NCBI GenBank assembly: GCA_020634875.1
Contig: JACKAX010000009.1
Span: forward strand, 44,143-108,142
Source: Anaerolineales bacterium
Lineage (GTDB): Bacteria; Chloroflexota; Anaerolineae; Anaerolineales; JABWBV01
Direction of reading: 5' to 3'
Length of the DNA stretch: 64,000 nt
In this document: in pieces, positions 8,423 to 21,500 of the stretch
Layout of the letters: the number at the start of each line of letters is the position of its first letter
How positions within the stretch are numbered: the stretch's first letter is position 1
Program-made: the position numbers and the translations under genes
Notes under the pieces: model-generated
The model's database searches: none
Seen by the model: the letters and a program-made list of their open reading frames with translations, nothing else
Told to the model about the DNA's origin: nothing

Positions 8423-9154
8423 ATGGTATAACCTTTTTATGAATTTTGCTTAATCAGAAAAGGAGGCTGAGTTTTTACAATACTTGAAAAAACAAGCTTT
8501 TTCTCTGAAACCATAAGATTCCTGCCTTCAAACAACATTAAAAAGCAGGTTATGCTGTCTGAAATGCAAAAGCCCGGTTTTTAATCTTTAGGGGACAATC
8601 TGAAGTAAAGTATAAAATAACCCCAACGCCATGTAAATGTCAGGCTTTTTTGCACGCGAGATATAGCCGTTTTCGCAAAAGTCAATACTTTAGGTCGCCA
8701 CTTAATACCTAATTTGTATAAAACTCAAATGAGAAAAATATGCTATGATCACTCCCGTCGCATATATCTAAACAAATTGTTGCCCCCAACTGTGTTTGAA
8801 ACTAGAAAAAACTTGATTTGTATTACAAATCCTTGCGTTTCTCATCCAACTGGAAAGTTGCAACTTTTTGACTCTTGTGTGTTTGTTCCGGGATGATGTT
8901 GCGATTGGTACTCATTACAGTGTAATGTAAGGTTTTCCACGTTTGCGCACAACAAACTTCAAAAGACTTTGTTTACATTGTACCCATCTGGTTTCGCAAA
9001 TTTTCCACAAATTATTATTATTCCTTTATATGATTCTTGGTAGCGCTTTTAGGCACTATCATTAGTTATGGGAATAATCTGGAGGTAGCTGCGCAACAAA
9101 AGTTTGTATTTAATCCCCCCACCCCTTCATTCTAAAATTTACTAGGAGATTGTG
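8423..9154. other. AT-rich intergenic region of 732 bp
   Basis: No convincing gene is present; the one 60-codon frame here (8714-8896) has no coding character. The stretch is clearly richer in A+T than its flanks. Promoter-like words occur, for example TTGTAT near 8715 followed by TATGCTATGAT near 8739. AGGAG at 9144-9148 is the ribosome site of the gene starting at 9155. The divergent arrangement means that both flanking genes must be driven from here. Confidence 0.5.
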
Positions 9155-12100
9155 ATGAAAATTTCATGGAAAAAATTAGCCGCCTTTCTGGGTGTGCTAA
9201 TTGCTGTACTGGTCTTGTTAGATGCGCACGTCAATGCAACAGCCTCGAGCAATAACCAGGATAAAATAACCTTTTTTGCAAGTGAACCCGTCGTTCCGGT
9301 TCTTAGCCCTTCTGTGCTTGAACTGCAAGATCAAACGGCCCCTGCCCAACTCAATCGTGAAATCAACCCCCTCAAATGGATGGGCGACGGAGTAGGTGTG
9401 AGTAGCACGGATGGTGGTTTGGACCCCCTGGCCGCAAACAGCGTAAACAGTGGCGATACGCCCTCCCCTCTGTTTACCTTTGAAGCGCAAGGCAATTTCA
9501 ATCAATACAGCCCGCCTGATACCGACGGGGATGTTGGTCCTAATCACTATATCCAGATGGTGAATGTTTCCTTCACTATCTATGACAAATCGGGCAACCT
9601 CTTGGCTGGCCCTACGCCCTATAACGCTTTGTTTGCTGGCGCGGGTGGCAACTGTCAAGCTGATAACAGTGGCGATCCGGTTGTGTTATATGATGAATTG
9701 GCTGATCGTTGGATTCTTACCCAGTTTGCAGTCAGCTCCGGGCAGGACATGTGTTTTGCCGTTTCTAAAACCCCCGATCCCCTTGGGCAATACTGGCTGT
9801 ATGAATTCGGCCCTCTCCCGGATTTTCCTGACTACCCCAAAATTGGGGTCTGGCCAGATGGCTATTACATGGGCACCAACTCCGGTTTCCCCAATGCATA
9901 CTATGCCTATGCTTTTGACCGTGTGAAAATGCTTGCCGGTCAGCCTGCCACCTACCAAACTTTTGGCGGATACCCTAACTTCATGATGCCTGCTGACGTG
10001 GATGGCACGAACCCACCGCCAGTCGGAACCCCTGGGAAGTTTTATACCATGCTGGATGGCGGTTATGCCAACCACCCCCCGGGAGTGGACCGCATTACCT
10101 TCTACAATTTCGATGTAGATTGGACCACCCCGGCAAACTCTACCTTCGGCATCGCTCAGGAATATCCTATTGCAGCTTATAACTATACCGTCTGCGGTTT
10201 CTTCGTTCAGAACTGTATTCCACAGCCCGGTACATCTCAAACGATTGACTCCCTGTCATATTGGCCTATGTTCCGTCTTGCCTACCGCAATCTGGGTTCT
10301 TACCAGGCGATGGTTGGCAACTTCACCGTAGACCTGGACAACACCAACAAAGCGGCTATTCGCTGGTTTGAAATGCGCGATGAAGGAAGTGGTTGGAATC
10401 TTTACCAGGAAGGCACCTATGCCCCCGATAGTGATCACCGTTGGATGGGCAGTATCGCCATGGATGGTTCCGGCAACATTGCAATGGGTTATAGCGTTAG
10501 CAGTTCAACCACGAAACCATCTATCCGGTACGCAACTCGCTTGCGGACAGATGCATTAGGAACTCTCCAGGCTGAAGCCTCCGGCTGGGAAGGTACAGGC
10601 GTTCAGACGGGCATTGTCCGCTGGGGTGATTACAGCGCTATGAGCGTAGACCCCGCAGACAGTTGTACGTTTTGGTACACCACTGAATACCATGAAACGA
10701 ATGATACTGGGTTCAGTTGGAATACCCGTGTGATCGTCTTCAAGCTCCCCGAATGCACGGGTGCTTTAGGGCCTGACTTTACCTTGACTGCCACCCCCGA
10801 CACTCAAGCGATTTGTACGCCTGATGATGCGGTCTTTAACGTAGATATTGGTCAGGTTCAGGGTTACACCGACTCTGTTACCCTCTCCGCGCTCGGTACT
10901 CCTGCTGGAACAACCATCGATTTCTCCTTAAACCCAGTCACCCCGCCCGGAACCAGTACACTGACCATTGGTAACACTGGCGCTGCCGCGGAGGGTTCCT
11001 ACAGCATTAATGTGGTGGGTATCGCCGCGACGAGCACCCATACATCAACCGTTGCGTTAGATGTGTATTCTGCGGTTCCAAGTCTGGTTACTCTCACCAC
11101 CCCGGCGAATGGCGCTTCGGACGTTGAACTGCAACCCACCTTCCAGTGGTCTGCGGTCACTGGAGCAGCCTCCTACTATATCGAAATCTCCACGAATTCT
11201 AGCTTCACGAATATCGTGGACAGCGCCACGGTAGATACCAACAGCTATACTCCTGCCGCCAGCTTGGCAAGTGGCACGCTCTACTTCTGGCGCGTGACTG
11301 CGAGCAATGCCTGTGGTGACGGCACTGTGTCTGCCACCTTCCACTTTACGACAGTGACATTGCTTTGCCGAGCTCCAGCCCTGGTTATCTCTGACAATTC
11401 AACTGCTACCGACACCTTTGTTGTTGGTAATACAGGCACCCTGCAAGATCTCAACGTCTCGATCAATGCTACTCACACCTATGTAGGTGATTTGATCTTC
11501 AGCTTGACCCACCAGGATACTGGTACCAGTGTAACCATGATTGACCGCCCCGGTTATACCGGTTCCGGTTTTGGGTGCAGTGGCAACAATGTGGATGTCG
11601 AATTGGATGACGAAGGCACTGACGGCCCGGTTGAGAACCAATGTGGCACCGACCCTGCCCTCTTTGGCAACCCCACCCCGAACAACCTGCTCAGCGCTTT
11701 CGATGGGGAAGACCTGTCAGGCACCTGGGTTATGACGGTTTCTGATAATGCAGGTGGTGACACTGGCGTGCTCAACGAATGGTGTCTCGTTCCCACGGCT
11801 GACACCCCGCCTGCCCCCATCATTGATGTCTTCCCTGGGAGCCTGAGTAGTGCTCAATTTGCTGACAGCGTAGTGACTGACACGCTCACGATCAACAACT
11901 ACGGTACTGCTGATCTAACCTGGGAAGTGACTGAAGATGCCAACACTGCCTGTGCAGCCCCGACTGACCTGCCATGGGCCAGCGTGGATCCAATTACAGG
12001 TACGGTAGGGATGGGCAGCGCAACGGATAGTGTTGTAACCTTCGACAGTACCGGGTTGGGCCTGGGTGTTTATACAGGCACGTTGTGTGTCTCCAGCAAC

Positions 12101-12517
12101 GATACGAATAACCCGCTTATCGCCATCCCGCTTGAATTGACAGTTATGCCTGGCTACGGGGTTGCACTGTCCGGCGATGAGGCAGCCTCTGGCTATCCTG
12201 CAACGGTCGTAACCTACACACTCACTGTTACAAACACCGGCGATATTACCGACACCTTCGATCTGAGTGCCTCCGGTGTGTGGACGACAACGCTTTCTAA
12301 TGCCACCGTCACCCTTGGTTCAGGCGCGAGTGCCACGTTCACAGTGTGGGTCACCGTACCCGGCGACGCGATGGATGGCGATAGTGATGTCGCTACTGTA
12401 ACTGCAACCTCGCAAAACGATGGTACAGCTACCGATAGCGCGGCGATCACGACAACCGCGATGGTGATGCCACCCATGGAAGGGTACGAACTTTACATCC
12501 CGATTATTTACAGATAA
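9155..12517 (+). CDS. Secreted multidomain protein with P-domain and YIPIIYR C-terminus
   Basis: ATG 9155 is chosen over the GTG one codon earlier because AGGAG at 9144-9148 is 6 bases away; this gives 1120 residues. A signal peptide (KKLAAFLGVLIAVLVLL) ends near residue 30. Residues about 100-530 form a beta-rich domain with D.DGDVG and repeated D/N-rich turns, of unclear fold. Fn3-like repeats follow (about 640-735), then a proprotein-convertase P-domain (about 738-878, with TYVGDL and LSGTWVMTVSDNAGGD.G), a BACON/MSP-like beta domain and a NEW3-like domain. The protein stops at YELYIPIIYR, the short C-terminal motif shared by other secreted proteins here. No protease domain is visible, so the P-domain probably serves adhesion or assembly. 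Confidence 0.85.
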   Translation: MKISWKKLAAFLGVLIAVLVLLDAHVNATASSNNQDKITFFASEPVVPVLSPSVLELQDQTAPAQLNREINPLKWMGDGVGVSSTDGGLDPLAANSVNSGDTPSPLFTFEAQGNFNQYSPPDTDGDVGPNHYIQMVNVSFTIYDKSGNLLAGPTPYNALFAGAGGNCQADNSGDPVVLYDELADRWILTQFAVSSGQDMCFAVSKTPDPLGQYWLYEFGPLPDFPDYPKIGVWPDGYYMGTNSGFPNAYYAYAFDRVKMLAGQPATYQTFGGYPNFMMPADVDGTNPPPVGTPGKFYTMLDGGYANHPPGVDRITFYNFDVDWTTPANSTFGIAQEYPIAAYNYTVCGFFVQNCIPQPGTSQTIDSLSYWPMFRLAYRNLGSYQAMVGNFTVDLDNTNKAAIRWFEMRDEGSGWNLYQEGTYAPDSDHRWMGSIAMDGSGNIAMGYSVSSSTTKPSIRYATRLRTDALGTLQAEASGWEGTGVQTGIVRWGDYSAMSVDPADSCTFWYTTEYHETNDTGFSWNTRVIVFKLPECTGALGPDFTLTATPDTQAICTPDDAVFNVDIGQVQGYTDSVTLSALGTPAGTTIDFSLNPVTPPGTSTLTIGNTGAAAEGSYSINVVGIAATSTHTSTVALDVYSAVPSLVTLTTPANGASDVELQPTFQWSAVTGAASYYIEISTNSSFTNIVDSATVDTNSYTPAASLASGTLYFWRVTASNACGDGTVSATFHFTTVTLLCRAPALVISDNSTATDTFVVGNTGTLQDLNVSINATHTYVGDLIFSLTHQDTGTSVTMIDRPGYTGSGFGCSGNNVDVELDDEGTDGPVENQCGTDPALFGNPTPNNLLSAFDGEDLSGTWVMTVSDNAGGDTGVLNEWCLVPTADTPPAPIIDVFPGSLSSAQFADSVVTDTLTINNYGTADLTWEVTEDANTACAAPTDLPWASVDPITGTVGMGSATDSVVTFDSTGLGLGVYTGTLCVSSNDTNNPLIAIPLELTVMPGYGVALSGDEAASGYPATVVTYTLTVTNTGDITDTFDLSASGVWTTTLSNATVTLGSGASATFTVWVTVPGDAMDGDSDVATVTATSQNDGTATDSAAITTTAMVMPPMEGYELYIPIIYR

Positions 12518-12533
12518 ACGGGCACATCTCATT

Positions 12534-12574
12534 CCAAAAAAATGGCGAGCCATTCGGCTCGCCATTTTTTTTGG
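12534..12574. terminator. Bidirectional terminator between two secreted-protein genes
   Basis: The GC stem ATGGCGAGCC/GGCTCGCCAT around loop ATTC is flanked by an A-run (12536-12542) and a T-run (about 12565-12572). It serves the plus-strand gene ending at 12517 and the minus-strand gene ending at 12587. Confidence 0.9.
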
Positions 12575-12586
12575 AAAATTTTGGTA

Positions 12587-15500
12587 TTACCTATACACTA
12601 ACGGTAGATACAGGAATGTAGATGATTCTACTCCTTCCACCGCCAGGGTTGCCGTATCGCTATCCTGGACATTCGTCCCAGTTGCCGTAACTGTGAAGTG
12701 GAAGGTGCCGTTGCCGGGAGCCGTGACTCCGATCAGCATCGTTGCCGTGCCAAAGGCTGGGAGCGGGAGCGAAGTCACGGGGAACTGGATGGTCACGCCC
12801 GCGGGGACGCTCGCCGAGAGCGTGAATGTGGTTTCGGTGTTGCCAGTGTTGGTGATTACAAGCGTGAAGGAGGCTTGCGTTGTCCCGTTGACCGTTTGTA
12901 CGTCCGGTTGTAGGGCTACTGACACGCCCTCGACGGCAAGTAGAGACACAATCAACGTATCCTGATCTTGCACGTAGCTTTCGGTCTGTGATTGGGCGTG
13001 AACGCCGAGCAGATAATCCGTTGCCAGCCAACTGATCCCGCTCACGGTCAACTGCACAGTTTGGGAAGCGCCAGGGGCAAGGGAAACGCTTGCGACGCTG
13101 AACTGTGCGTATGGGGCGAATGGCCCGAAAGCGGTCAGATCATAGGTGTCGCCCGTTGCACCGTTGTTGGTCACTGTCACATCCCATGTCCCGCTGCCGG
13201 ACATCTGTGCGGGGCCGGAGAGAGCGACGGACACCCCCAGGTTGCCGACCTGCGCGACGCCCGCGCCGGTGGCGGACACCAACGATTGTGCGGTGACACT
13301 GAAATCGTAATCGCCGGGGGTGGTGTCATCTACGGGGGTGAGGAAGAGTTGGAGGGTGAGGGCGTTCCCTGTGCCGGGGGCAACATCCACAGTGCTGATC
13401 GGGGTGCCGAACAAGGTCAGGGCAGTTTCCCACCCCGCGGGGGCGGAGACGGTCAGATTGTAGGTGTCTACAATGGTGCCCAGGTTGGTGATGCGGACAT
13501 CGAACGGGGTCAATACGCCCGGCCCGGACGGGGCAGACGATGGGATTACCGTCACTTCGACTTGTTGGAACCCTTCGCCGATGACCGAGGCAGTGTCTTG
13601 TCCTGCGGCGAATCCGGTTGCTTCCACCGCCAGCACGGAGAACGGGTTCGCGCCTTCGCTCACGGCCTGGGCGGAGAGGGAAACGTAAGCTGTACTGTTT
13701 CCATTCACTGTAACCTGCGCGGGAAGAGTGACGGAGGCCAGGCCTTCGCTTGAAAGGTTATAGGTGCGGGCGAGGGAATCCAGGTTGGTTATTGCGAGGG
13801 TGTAAGTGGCGACTTCGCCCGTGGTGATAGTTTGCACTTCGGGGGTGATGTCCAGTTGGACGAGCGGCCCCGCCACATTCAGCCAGCCCCCCACCTGATC
13901 CGCCGCGCCTTGATCCGTGCTGACCGAGACGAGGAAGGGGAGGGTCGCGGCGTCCGCGTCGAGGGGAACATCCACAGTGAGCGAGACAGTTAAGGTATCA
14001 CCCGCCGAAACAGGCACCGCGCTCGCGAGTATTGCCCACCCCGCCGGGAGGCCGTTCACATCCAGCGTGTACAGGGCGTTGACACTGCCGGGGTTGGTCA
14101 ACGCGACGTTGAAGGTCGTAGTGCCGCCCGACCCTACCGTTTGCGAGGCGGGCAGAAGGTCTACGATGTGTGCGACACTGACGAAGAGGGGCGGGAGTTC
14201 GAGGTGGTTCGTGCCACCGGGGGCTACGTAATCGGCGGTGGTGCCCTGGGCTACCATGCGGGATTCGCCGGGTTGGAGGTTGGTCAGTAGGCTTACAAAG
14301 GTTTGGGTAACGATGGTGTTTTCCCAGGTCACGGCATAATCCCAGTTGTAGGCGGGATCGTTGCTTGCCGTGGGTGGGATGTTGAACGTGTCGGTCAGTA
14401 CCGTGACGCTGTCCAGACCGATGGTGTGGGTGAGGGCGATGGCGTAGGAGGGCATCGGGTTGACGAGTACGGTCTGGGTACGGAAGGTGTTGTGGACTTC
14501 CCAACTGTTCGGTTCGCTGATCGGGATCGAGAAGTCGTCGTTGACGTTGGTGATGTGGTAGGTCAACTCATTCCACAGCGGGCGGGACGGTCCCCAAACC
14601 TCATCCCAACCGAACACACGCAGCCCACCTTGCGCGGGTACGACCAGTTCGCCGTAGCCGTCGTTGTCCACGTCGGCAAAGATCGGGAAGTCGGAGCCAG
14701 TTTGGGAGCGGACGCCCAGGTTGGGTTCGTTGAAGAGGGTTGCCCCGTCCGGGCCGTTGTAAATGGTCAGGCCCTGGCTCGCCCCGTTGAAGGTGATTTC
14801 GTACACGCCATCGCCGTTGAGGTCGAACAACGAGGGGTTGACCGGGGAGTTATCGAGGGCGGGGACGTCCCACAGGATCGAGCCATCTGCGTTGACGGCG
14901 TAGACCATCCCGCCGTTGTAATTAATGCCTGCGATCATTTCCACTTCGCCATCGCCATCCACGTCTGCAATCGAGACGCTGCTGGAGTCGCCGGGGTCGA
15001 GCGGGGTTGTCCAGACGAAACTGCCGTCTTCCCCGTTGAGGACGCTGAGATTGCCGTTGGTGGACACTGCGACTTCGGGGCCAGGATCGCCGCCGGGCTG
15101 CTGTCCGTCAATGTTGGCGACTGCGGGGGTGCCGTATACGGACAGGGCCGAGGGTAGCGTTTGGTTCCAGAGGAGGACGGGGCTGCCGTAGTTGTAGTTG
15201 TAGGCGAAGAGAGTGGTTTGCCCGGAGGCGTAAACGAGGATGTCAAGCAGGCCATCGCCGTTCAAATCCGCGAGAACGGGTGAACTGACGGTGGTCGGAA
15301 AGAGTTGTTCCCAGGCTACCGTGCCATCTGGCTCGAACACGACAAGTTTGTTGCTCAGGTTGATGACGATTTCTGGTTCAGGGTCGAGATCAAGGTTGCC
15401 TACCGCGGGGGAGGAGAAAAACGCGAAGGATACATAGCTGGGGTTTGACCAGTAGAGGCTCCCGTCGCTGTGATAGACATACATCCCGTTCGCTGTCGCG

Positions 15501-18500
15501 TGGATGATTTCCGCACCCGGTTGCCCGTCGAGTTCGGCGATGGCGGGCGCACCCACGTCTTCAAAGCCGTTGAAGATGTTGTACGGGTGGCTCCACAGGA
15601 TCGGGGTGCCACCGCCCGCGTCGCTCCCGTCGCCGTTGAGAACGAACAACTCGCCGTTGCTGTCTATGTTGCTGGATGCGATGACGATTTCGGGCTTGCC
15701 ATCGCCGTTGATGTCGCCCACCGTGGGGGGAACGTGCAAGCCGCCCCAAATCGAGGCCCCTGCGGTGCGGTCACTTTCGTACCATTCCACGACTGGGCTG
15801 TAAGAAGCGGTTGACGCGGGGTTGGAGGCAAACCCGTCCAGGCGCATGGTTGAGCCGTTGTCAATGCGGACGGTATGCGGCCCTTCGCCAAAACCGGCGT
15901 AATGATAGACAAACGGCTGTTCGCTGTAGGGATAGAAGAAGTCGGCGGTAGTGAGGAATGCTCCGTCCACATAGACTTTGACGTTGGTCGTATTGTTGCG
16001 TGTCAGGCCATACAGAGAGAAGGCATCGCCCGTAAAGTGATACCACACCCCGGCCAGACTGTTCGACAGACCCGAAGAGAAGTAATCGCCGTTAATCGCA
16101 CTCGCGTGCGTAGCGTCCTGCCCGGATTTGTTGTAGGAAACGCGCCCCGGCCCATCGCCTTTATGCACGTTCACGAAGTCATCGGACATCGGCGTACCAT
16201 CCCAAACATCGAAATAGTCGAACCGCACGTTGGAACCGGTGCTGGGGGGATTGAACTGGTTCAACACCGTGATGCTGATCGTGTGCGTGCCTGTGATCAG
16301 ATCGCTGTACTGCACCTCCATCGGCGAACCCCCGCCCGACGCATACGTGTCCACCACTCCCTGACTGACCCCATCAATGAACACTTCTGCCAGCCCATTA
16401 TTGCTCCGGGCAATGAACCCTACATTCACCCACCGTCCATCAAAGGTGAACTCAATCGTATTGTTCAAGGCAGTTGTCCCGACAAGCCCCACATCGCTGG
16501 TGGTAGGTTGGGTCGCCGTATCGCGATACCAGGAACTTGGACGCAGTTCAAAGGGATACCCGTTGTACAGAATTTCCGGGGAATCTTCTTCATAGCGCAC
16601 GATGCCCGTGTAGGTCGGCGGCACATATCCCGGTTCGAGGGCCGGAGTTACAAACGCATCCACGTTCGGCTCCCCGTAGTAATCGGTGATCCGCATGACG
16701 TGCGGCCCCGCGCCCAGCCCGTCAAAGGAGAGCGTGCGGGTGATGGATGTGCCATTGTACAGCCAGAAATTTCCTTGCCATGCGCCGTCAATGTATACCC
16801 CCGTTCGGAATCCGTTTCCGTTGGCGAGTGCCATAAACGTGATCGAATCGCCCGTAAAGGGGAACCACGCAGACCCGGCGTTGTTGCCGTCGTCGGTCAT
16901 AAACGTGCCCCCGCTCGCGTTCGCATCCGCGACCGTGTTCCAGTTATTGTTGTGCCACACGCGCGGGCTGTCCTGCTCCACCAGGCCATCGCCGTAGAGC
17001 GTGCCATCCCAGGTGTCCACATAGTCCAGTTGCACGCGGTTGTTCGAGGCATTCGGATGGTGCGTACCGAGCACGAAAATCTGGAGCGTATGTGCGGCAT
17101 TGGTAAACCCGTCATACACGTAGCTGACCACGTTCGGATCGTGCGAATACAGGTCCACCACTCCCTGGCTGACGCCGTCCACGAAGATTTCGGCCTGCCC
17201 GGAACCGGAATCGGTCACAAACCCGAGGTGTAGCCACATCCCGTTAAAACTCAACGTTGCCGTTTCCCCATTCGCGTCCGCCCAGGTGTAATCGTTATGG
17301 CTGGCCCGGACGTTCAACCCGCCAATCGTCACGACCGTCCATACTCCCGCATAAACGAAGGCCGGGTCGGTGTCTTCCGTGCGGGTGATGGGGGAGGAGG
17401 AAGGAAGAAGGAAGGGGGAAGAAGGAAGGGGGAATTGGGAAGGGGAAATTCCTTTTTCCTGATTCCCATTTCCATTTTCCTGATTCCCATCCCCCACCGT
17501 CGGCGTAATGATCCCCGGCGTGAGAATCTCCGTCGTGATCACCGTTGTGACCGTAACTGCACCTGGCGCGACGATGACCGGTTCCACGGTGTGGCTGATC
17601 CCGACCGATTGCCCAACCCCAAGATAACCGTACCCCGCCCCATCGGGGATCAGCGCCCCGGACGGATTACGTAATTCGACCGTGATCGTGTACACGCCCG
17701 AATCCCACCCCGACGTGTCCACCGACCCCAACGCATACGCCCGCGGGGACCCGATCAGGATCGTGACCGGATATTCATCCGCAAACTGCACCGCGCCCGA
17801 GGGGTGCAAAATTTCCAGGTGCGCGGTGGCGGGTTGGAGGATGTTGGCGTTGTTTGCGACGCTGATCGAGATGTCCGTCGAACTTACGCCCGTTTCCACG
17901 AACGGCGGGTTGGGGATGACGGCGGTCAGTTGGACGAATTTGTCCACGGTGTTGAGGACGGCGTCCGCACTGTCGGAGATGGTGGGGTGATCGGCAACGG
18001 TGGCTGTCGCGGAGAGGCCGAGGAGGCCAATGGTGGGGGAACTGACGGGGAACTCGTAGGAACTCGTGTCGCCAGGATTGATGGTAGGGTTGAAGGTTTG
18101 CGTGCCGGAGGGCAGGGTGACGGTGAGATTGTAGGTGGTGGTCAGCGTGCCTTCGTTTGTCAGGCCGAGGGTGTACGTGGCGGGTTGGCTGACGAGGGCA
18201 GCGTTGTAGTACGGTGTCCAGGTCAGGTCAGGTTTGGATTCGCTCCACGCGCAGACCTCGCTATCGAGGGCAACCACGGCATCACTCAGATTTTGCAGGT
18301 CCGCCATGATGTCGGCACTATCCGTGTGGGAAGCGAGATCGTCGGCAGCGGCGATGATTGCGGCGTCCTGTGTGATGCCGGTGGAAATCCCGCCCGCGTA
18401 CAAGGCTGCGGTATACGCCGCGTTCACTGTCTGATCTCGCAGGGACAGGTCACAAGTGCCGTCGGTGCAGGAAGCTTCGAGATGCACCATCGCCAGGGCG

Positions 18501-21500
18501 AGGGAATCGAGCGCGGCGGACAAACCGGGTTCTCCGAGCGTGCAAGCATTGGCGGCGTTGTCGGAAGCGATGAACACCGGCTCGCTGATCGGGCTGACGA
18601 TTTGCGCCGTGAGTACAGCGTATTGTGTATAAGAACCAGGTGCGGGGCTTCCGAGGATGATCGGGAATTTGGAACCGAGGGGGATGTTGGACGTGTTGAG
18701 GGTGGCGTTGAGGGTTTGGGTTTCGTCCACTGCGAGGGAGACGGAGGCGGGCAGCCCGGTGACGGTGGCAGTGAGCGGGGTGGAAACGATGGAAAGTGGG
18801 AAATTCCCCGCCGTGTTGCCGACGTTCGTCATTTGTATGGAAAAGTCGGTGCTGCTGTCCGAGCCGAGATAAAGCGTGGTCGGTTGGGCCGTGATGTAGT
18901 TGAACGCCTGCCCCGGCACAGTAAACGTCCCCGAATCGCTGTCCGACAGACTGCCGGACATGGCGGTGACGTTGACAGGGAAGGATGTGCCCGGCGCGGG
19001 AACGTTACCCGACGGGTCTTGCAGGTACAACCCTACGTGTGCGGTTTCCCCGGCAGATAGGGACACGGTTGCGCTCGTAGTTTGAGCGCCGTTCAGCCAC
19101 ACCCACCCGGCGGGCGGGCCGCTGACCGTGACATTGTACGTGTGCGCGGTTTGGCCGGGGTTGGCAACGTGGATGGTGTACGCCGCCCCGCCGATTTCCG
19201 CTTCCCCGTCATTGGTTTGGTTGCTGACCGCGTCCGTTTGCGCGATCCCCATCGGGACAGTCAGGTCCGGTTCGGAGTCTAGCGAAACCGAAACCGTGTC
19301 GAGGCTGGACACTGTGACCGTGTGTTGTGCGGTGTGAACCAGTTCGCGGTGATCTTCCGCTTGGGCGACGAGTTGGATGGTGTAGGTGCCGGAGGCCGCG
19401 CCCGGGGCGGGGAGGGCGGTCACATCGCCGTTGGGGGCGAGGGTGACATTCCATCCGGCGGGGGCGTAAATGGCGGTGTTGAAATCCCCACTGAAATTAC
19501 TGGTGATCGAAACCTGGAAGTTTACGAGTTGGTTGGGCGCGGCGTTCGAGGTGGCGGGGTCAGCAACCACGCTGAAGGCTGGCGAACCTCCGCCGGAGCC
19601 GGTCACCGCGAGAGGGGCAAACGCAACCGGGTGAGGCGTTCCCGCACCGGGGTAGGCAAAGGTCATTTCGGGGAGAGGAATGGGGGCAAGCGAGGCAGAA
19701 TCGGAGAAGAATTGTTCTACGCCACAGTTTTCGACCGGACACAGGTACGCGGGGAAGTAGCGCCAGGCGTTCACCGTCTCAGGAGCGAGGCCACCCGGGC
19801 CACCTCCGGCAGCGGCGGCGACGGCGGCAGCAATCTCTTCAAACCGTTTTTTGAGCGCTTCGCCAATCGCGGTGAACCAGGTGATCACATCATTTGGACT
19901 GGGCACTCCGACATCCTCACTGAGTGCGAGCAAAATTTCTTCGAGAATCACAAATTCAAGGGCAGAGTGCAGTCCGTTGTCCCCGACGCTGATCGTTTCC
20001 CCGGTCGTGGGGTCAAATTCCCACCAGGCGAAGGTGGGCACGCCGTCCACGTCCACGGGTTCGGAGGGGATGAGGACGTTTTTGCCCGCAATGAGGGCTT
20101 GCGTGACGTAGGCTTTGACATCGGGGGTGAAGGGGTACACGTCGATCAGGTAGGCTTGCGCGGGGGTGATGTAGACGGGGGTGATGCCCTGCGCTTCCAT
20201 TTCGTTGAAGACGAGGGCAGTGGTGACCGCGGGCGTGCCGTAAACCCGTTCGAGCGCTTGCCCTTCCAATTCTGCTTCGGCCAGACCTTTGGCCCACTGC
20301 GCGGAGAGTGCGGCAGATTGCGCCTGACCGGGGTAGACCAGGGTTTCGACGGAGGTGCGGCGCAGGTCAACGGTGGTGGTGAGAACGTCCGAGGGGTTGC
20401 CAACGGAGGCCACGGTGAACACGCGGGGGGTGGTGTAATAGAGTTTGGTTTGCAGACCGTGTTCGATTTGGGCTAACGTCTGGTCGGAGTCCCACGCATA
20501 ATCCAGCCCAATGCCGGTGAGCAAATCCCGTGTGGAGAAGTTCACTTGCGTGCGGGCGGCTTGGACCTGTTCCTGTTGTTCGGGGGTGAGTTCGGCGTCG
20601 GGGCCTACTTCGGCAATCAGGTCGAGGAGGCCCTGGCTGTGGGTGGCGAAGTTGATCACCTGGGCCAGTCCGCCGCCCGCGGCATGTTGATACGCCCACG
20701 GGCCGACCCGGTTGGGGATCACCCAGTTTACGTATAAATCATCTTGCGTGGCGAAGGGTGGCGAACTTTCGTCAATGCCCAGGTTCAGCCCGCCCCCCAG
20801 CACACGCGCCGCCGGGCCGATCAGGTCTTTGACGGTGCGGGTGAACGATTCGGTGTTGCCGTCCGGGTCTTCGAGATCGTATTCCAGCCATTCGCCGGTG
20901 GTGAAGTTGGAGGCGAGCGGAAAATTGGTGAGCAAATCCTGGAAGGAGTCGCCCAGCCACGCGGCGTTGTTTTCTTGCGTGCCCAAATAGGGGGTGAACG
21001 TGTGGATGACGTTGGTGATGATGCCCCCTTGAAGCTCGGTGTTCACAAAGTGCCCTAAAATCAACCGTTTGCTGGCGAGTTCGGCGGTGGCGAGGGTTTC
21101 GTTGAGGGGGTAGATGTCGGACAGGTAGACGCCCGCGTTCGGGAAGGAGTTGTACCGTTCCACGCGCAGACGGATAGTGATGTGATGGCGGATCGCGTCG
21201 GGGACTTCGGCGAGGCGGTCGTTTGCACCGGGCGTGGCGAACACATCCCCCGGTTGGGCACTGGTAAACGAGGGGTCGAGGTCCGTCCAACCGGAGCCGG
21301 GGAGGTATGCTTCCACCCACCAATGATCGGAGACAAGCGCGAGCAGGTCGGGGTCGTTCACCGGGTCGCTGACGGGCGTTCCCGCGGGGAGTGTGCCTGC
21401 GAGGCCGGGGGCGGCGGGGAACATGCTGGCGATCAGCATTTGGGCGTCGGCAGTGTTGAGCGTCCCGTGCCGGTAGCGGGCGGGGATACCTGCCGCGCGG

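Noticed and set aside
8714..8896. 60-codon plus-strand frame in the AT-rich gap
   Set aside because: No ribosome site or family resemblance; consistent with chance in AT-rich DNA.
15875..17233. 452-codon plus-strand frame inside the giant secreted-protein gene, and similar frames at 17804-19060 and 19322-20476
   Set aside because: Antisense shadows of the minus-strand gene, which has a signal peptide, clear domains and normal sequence character.
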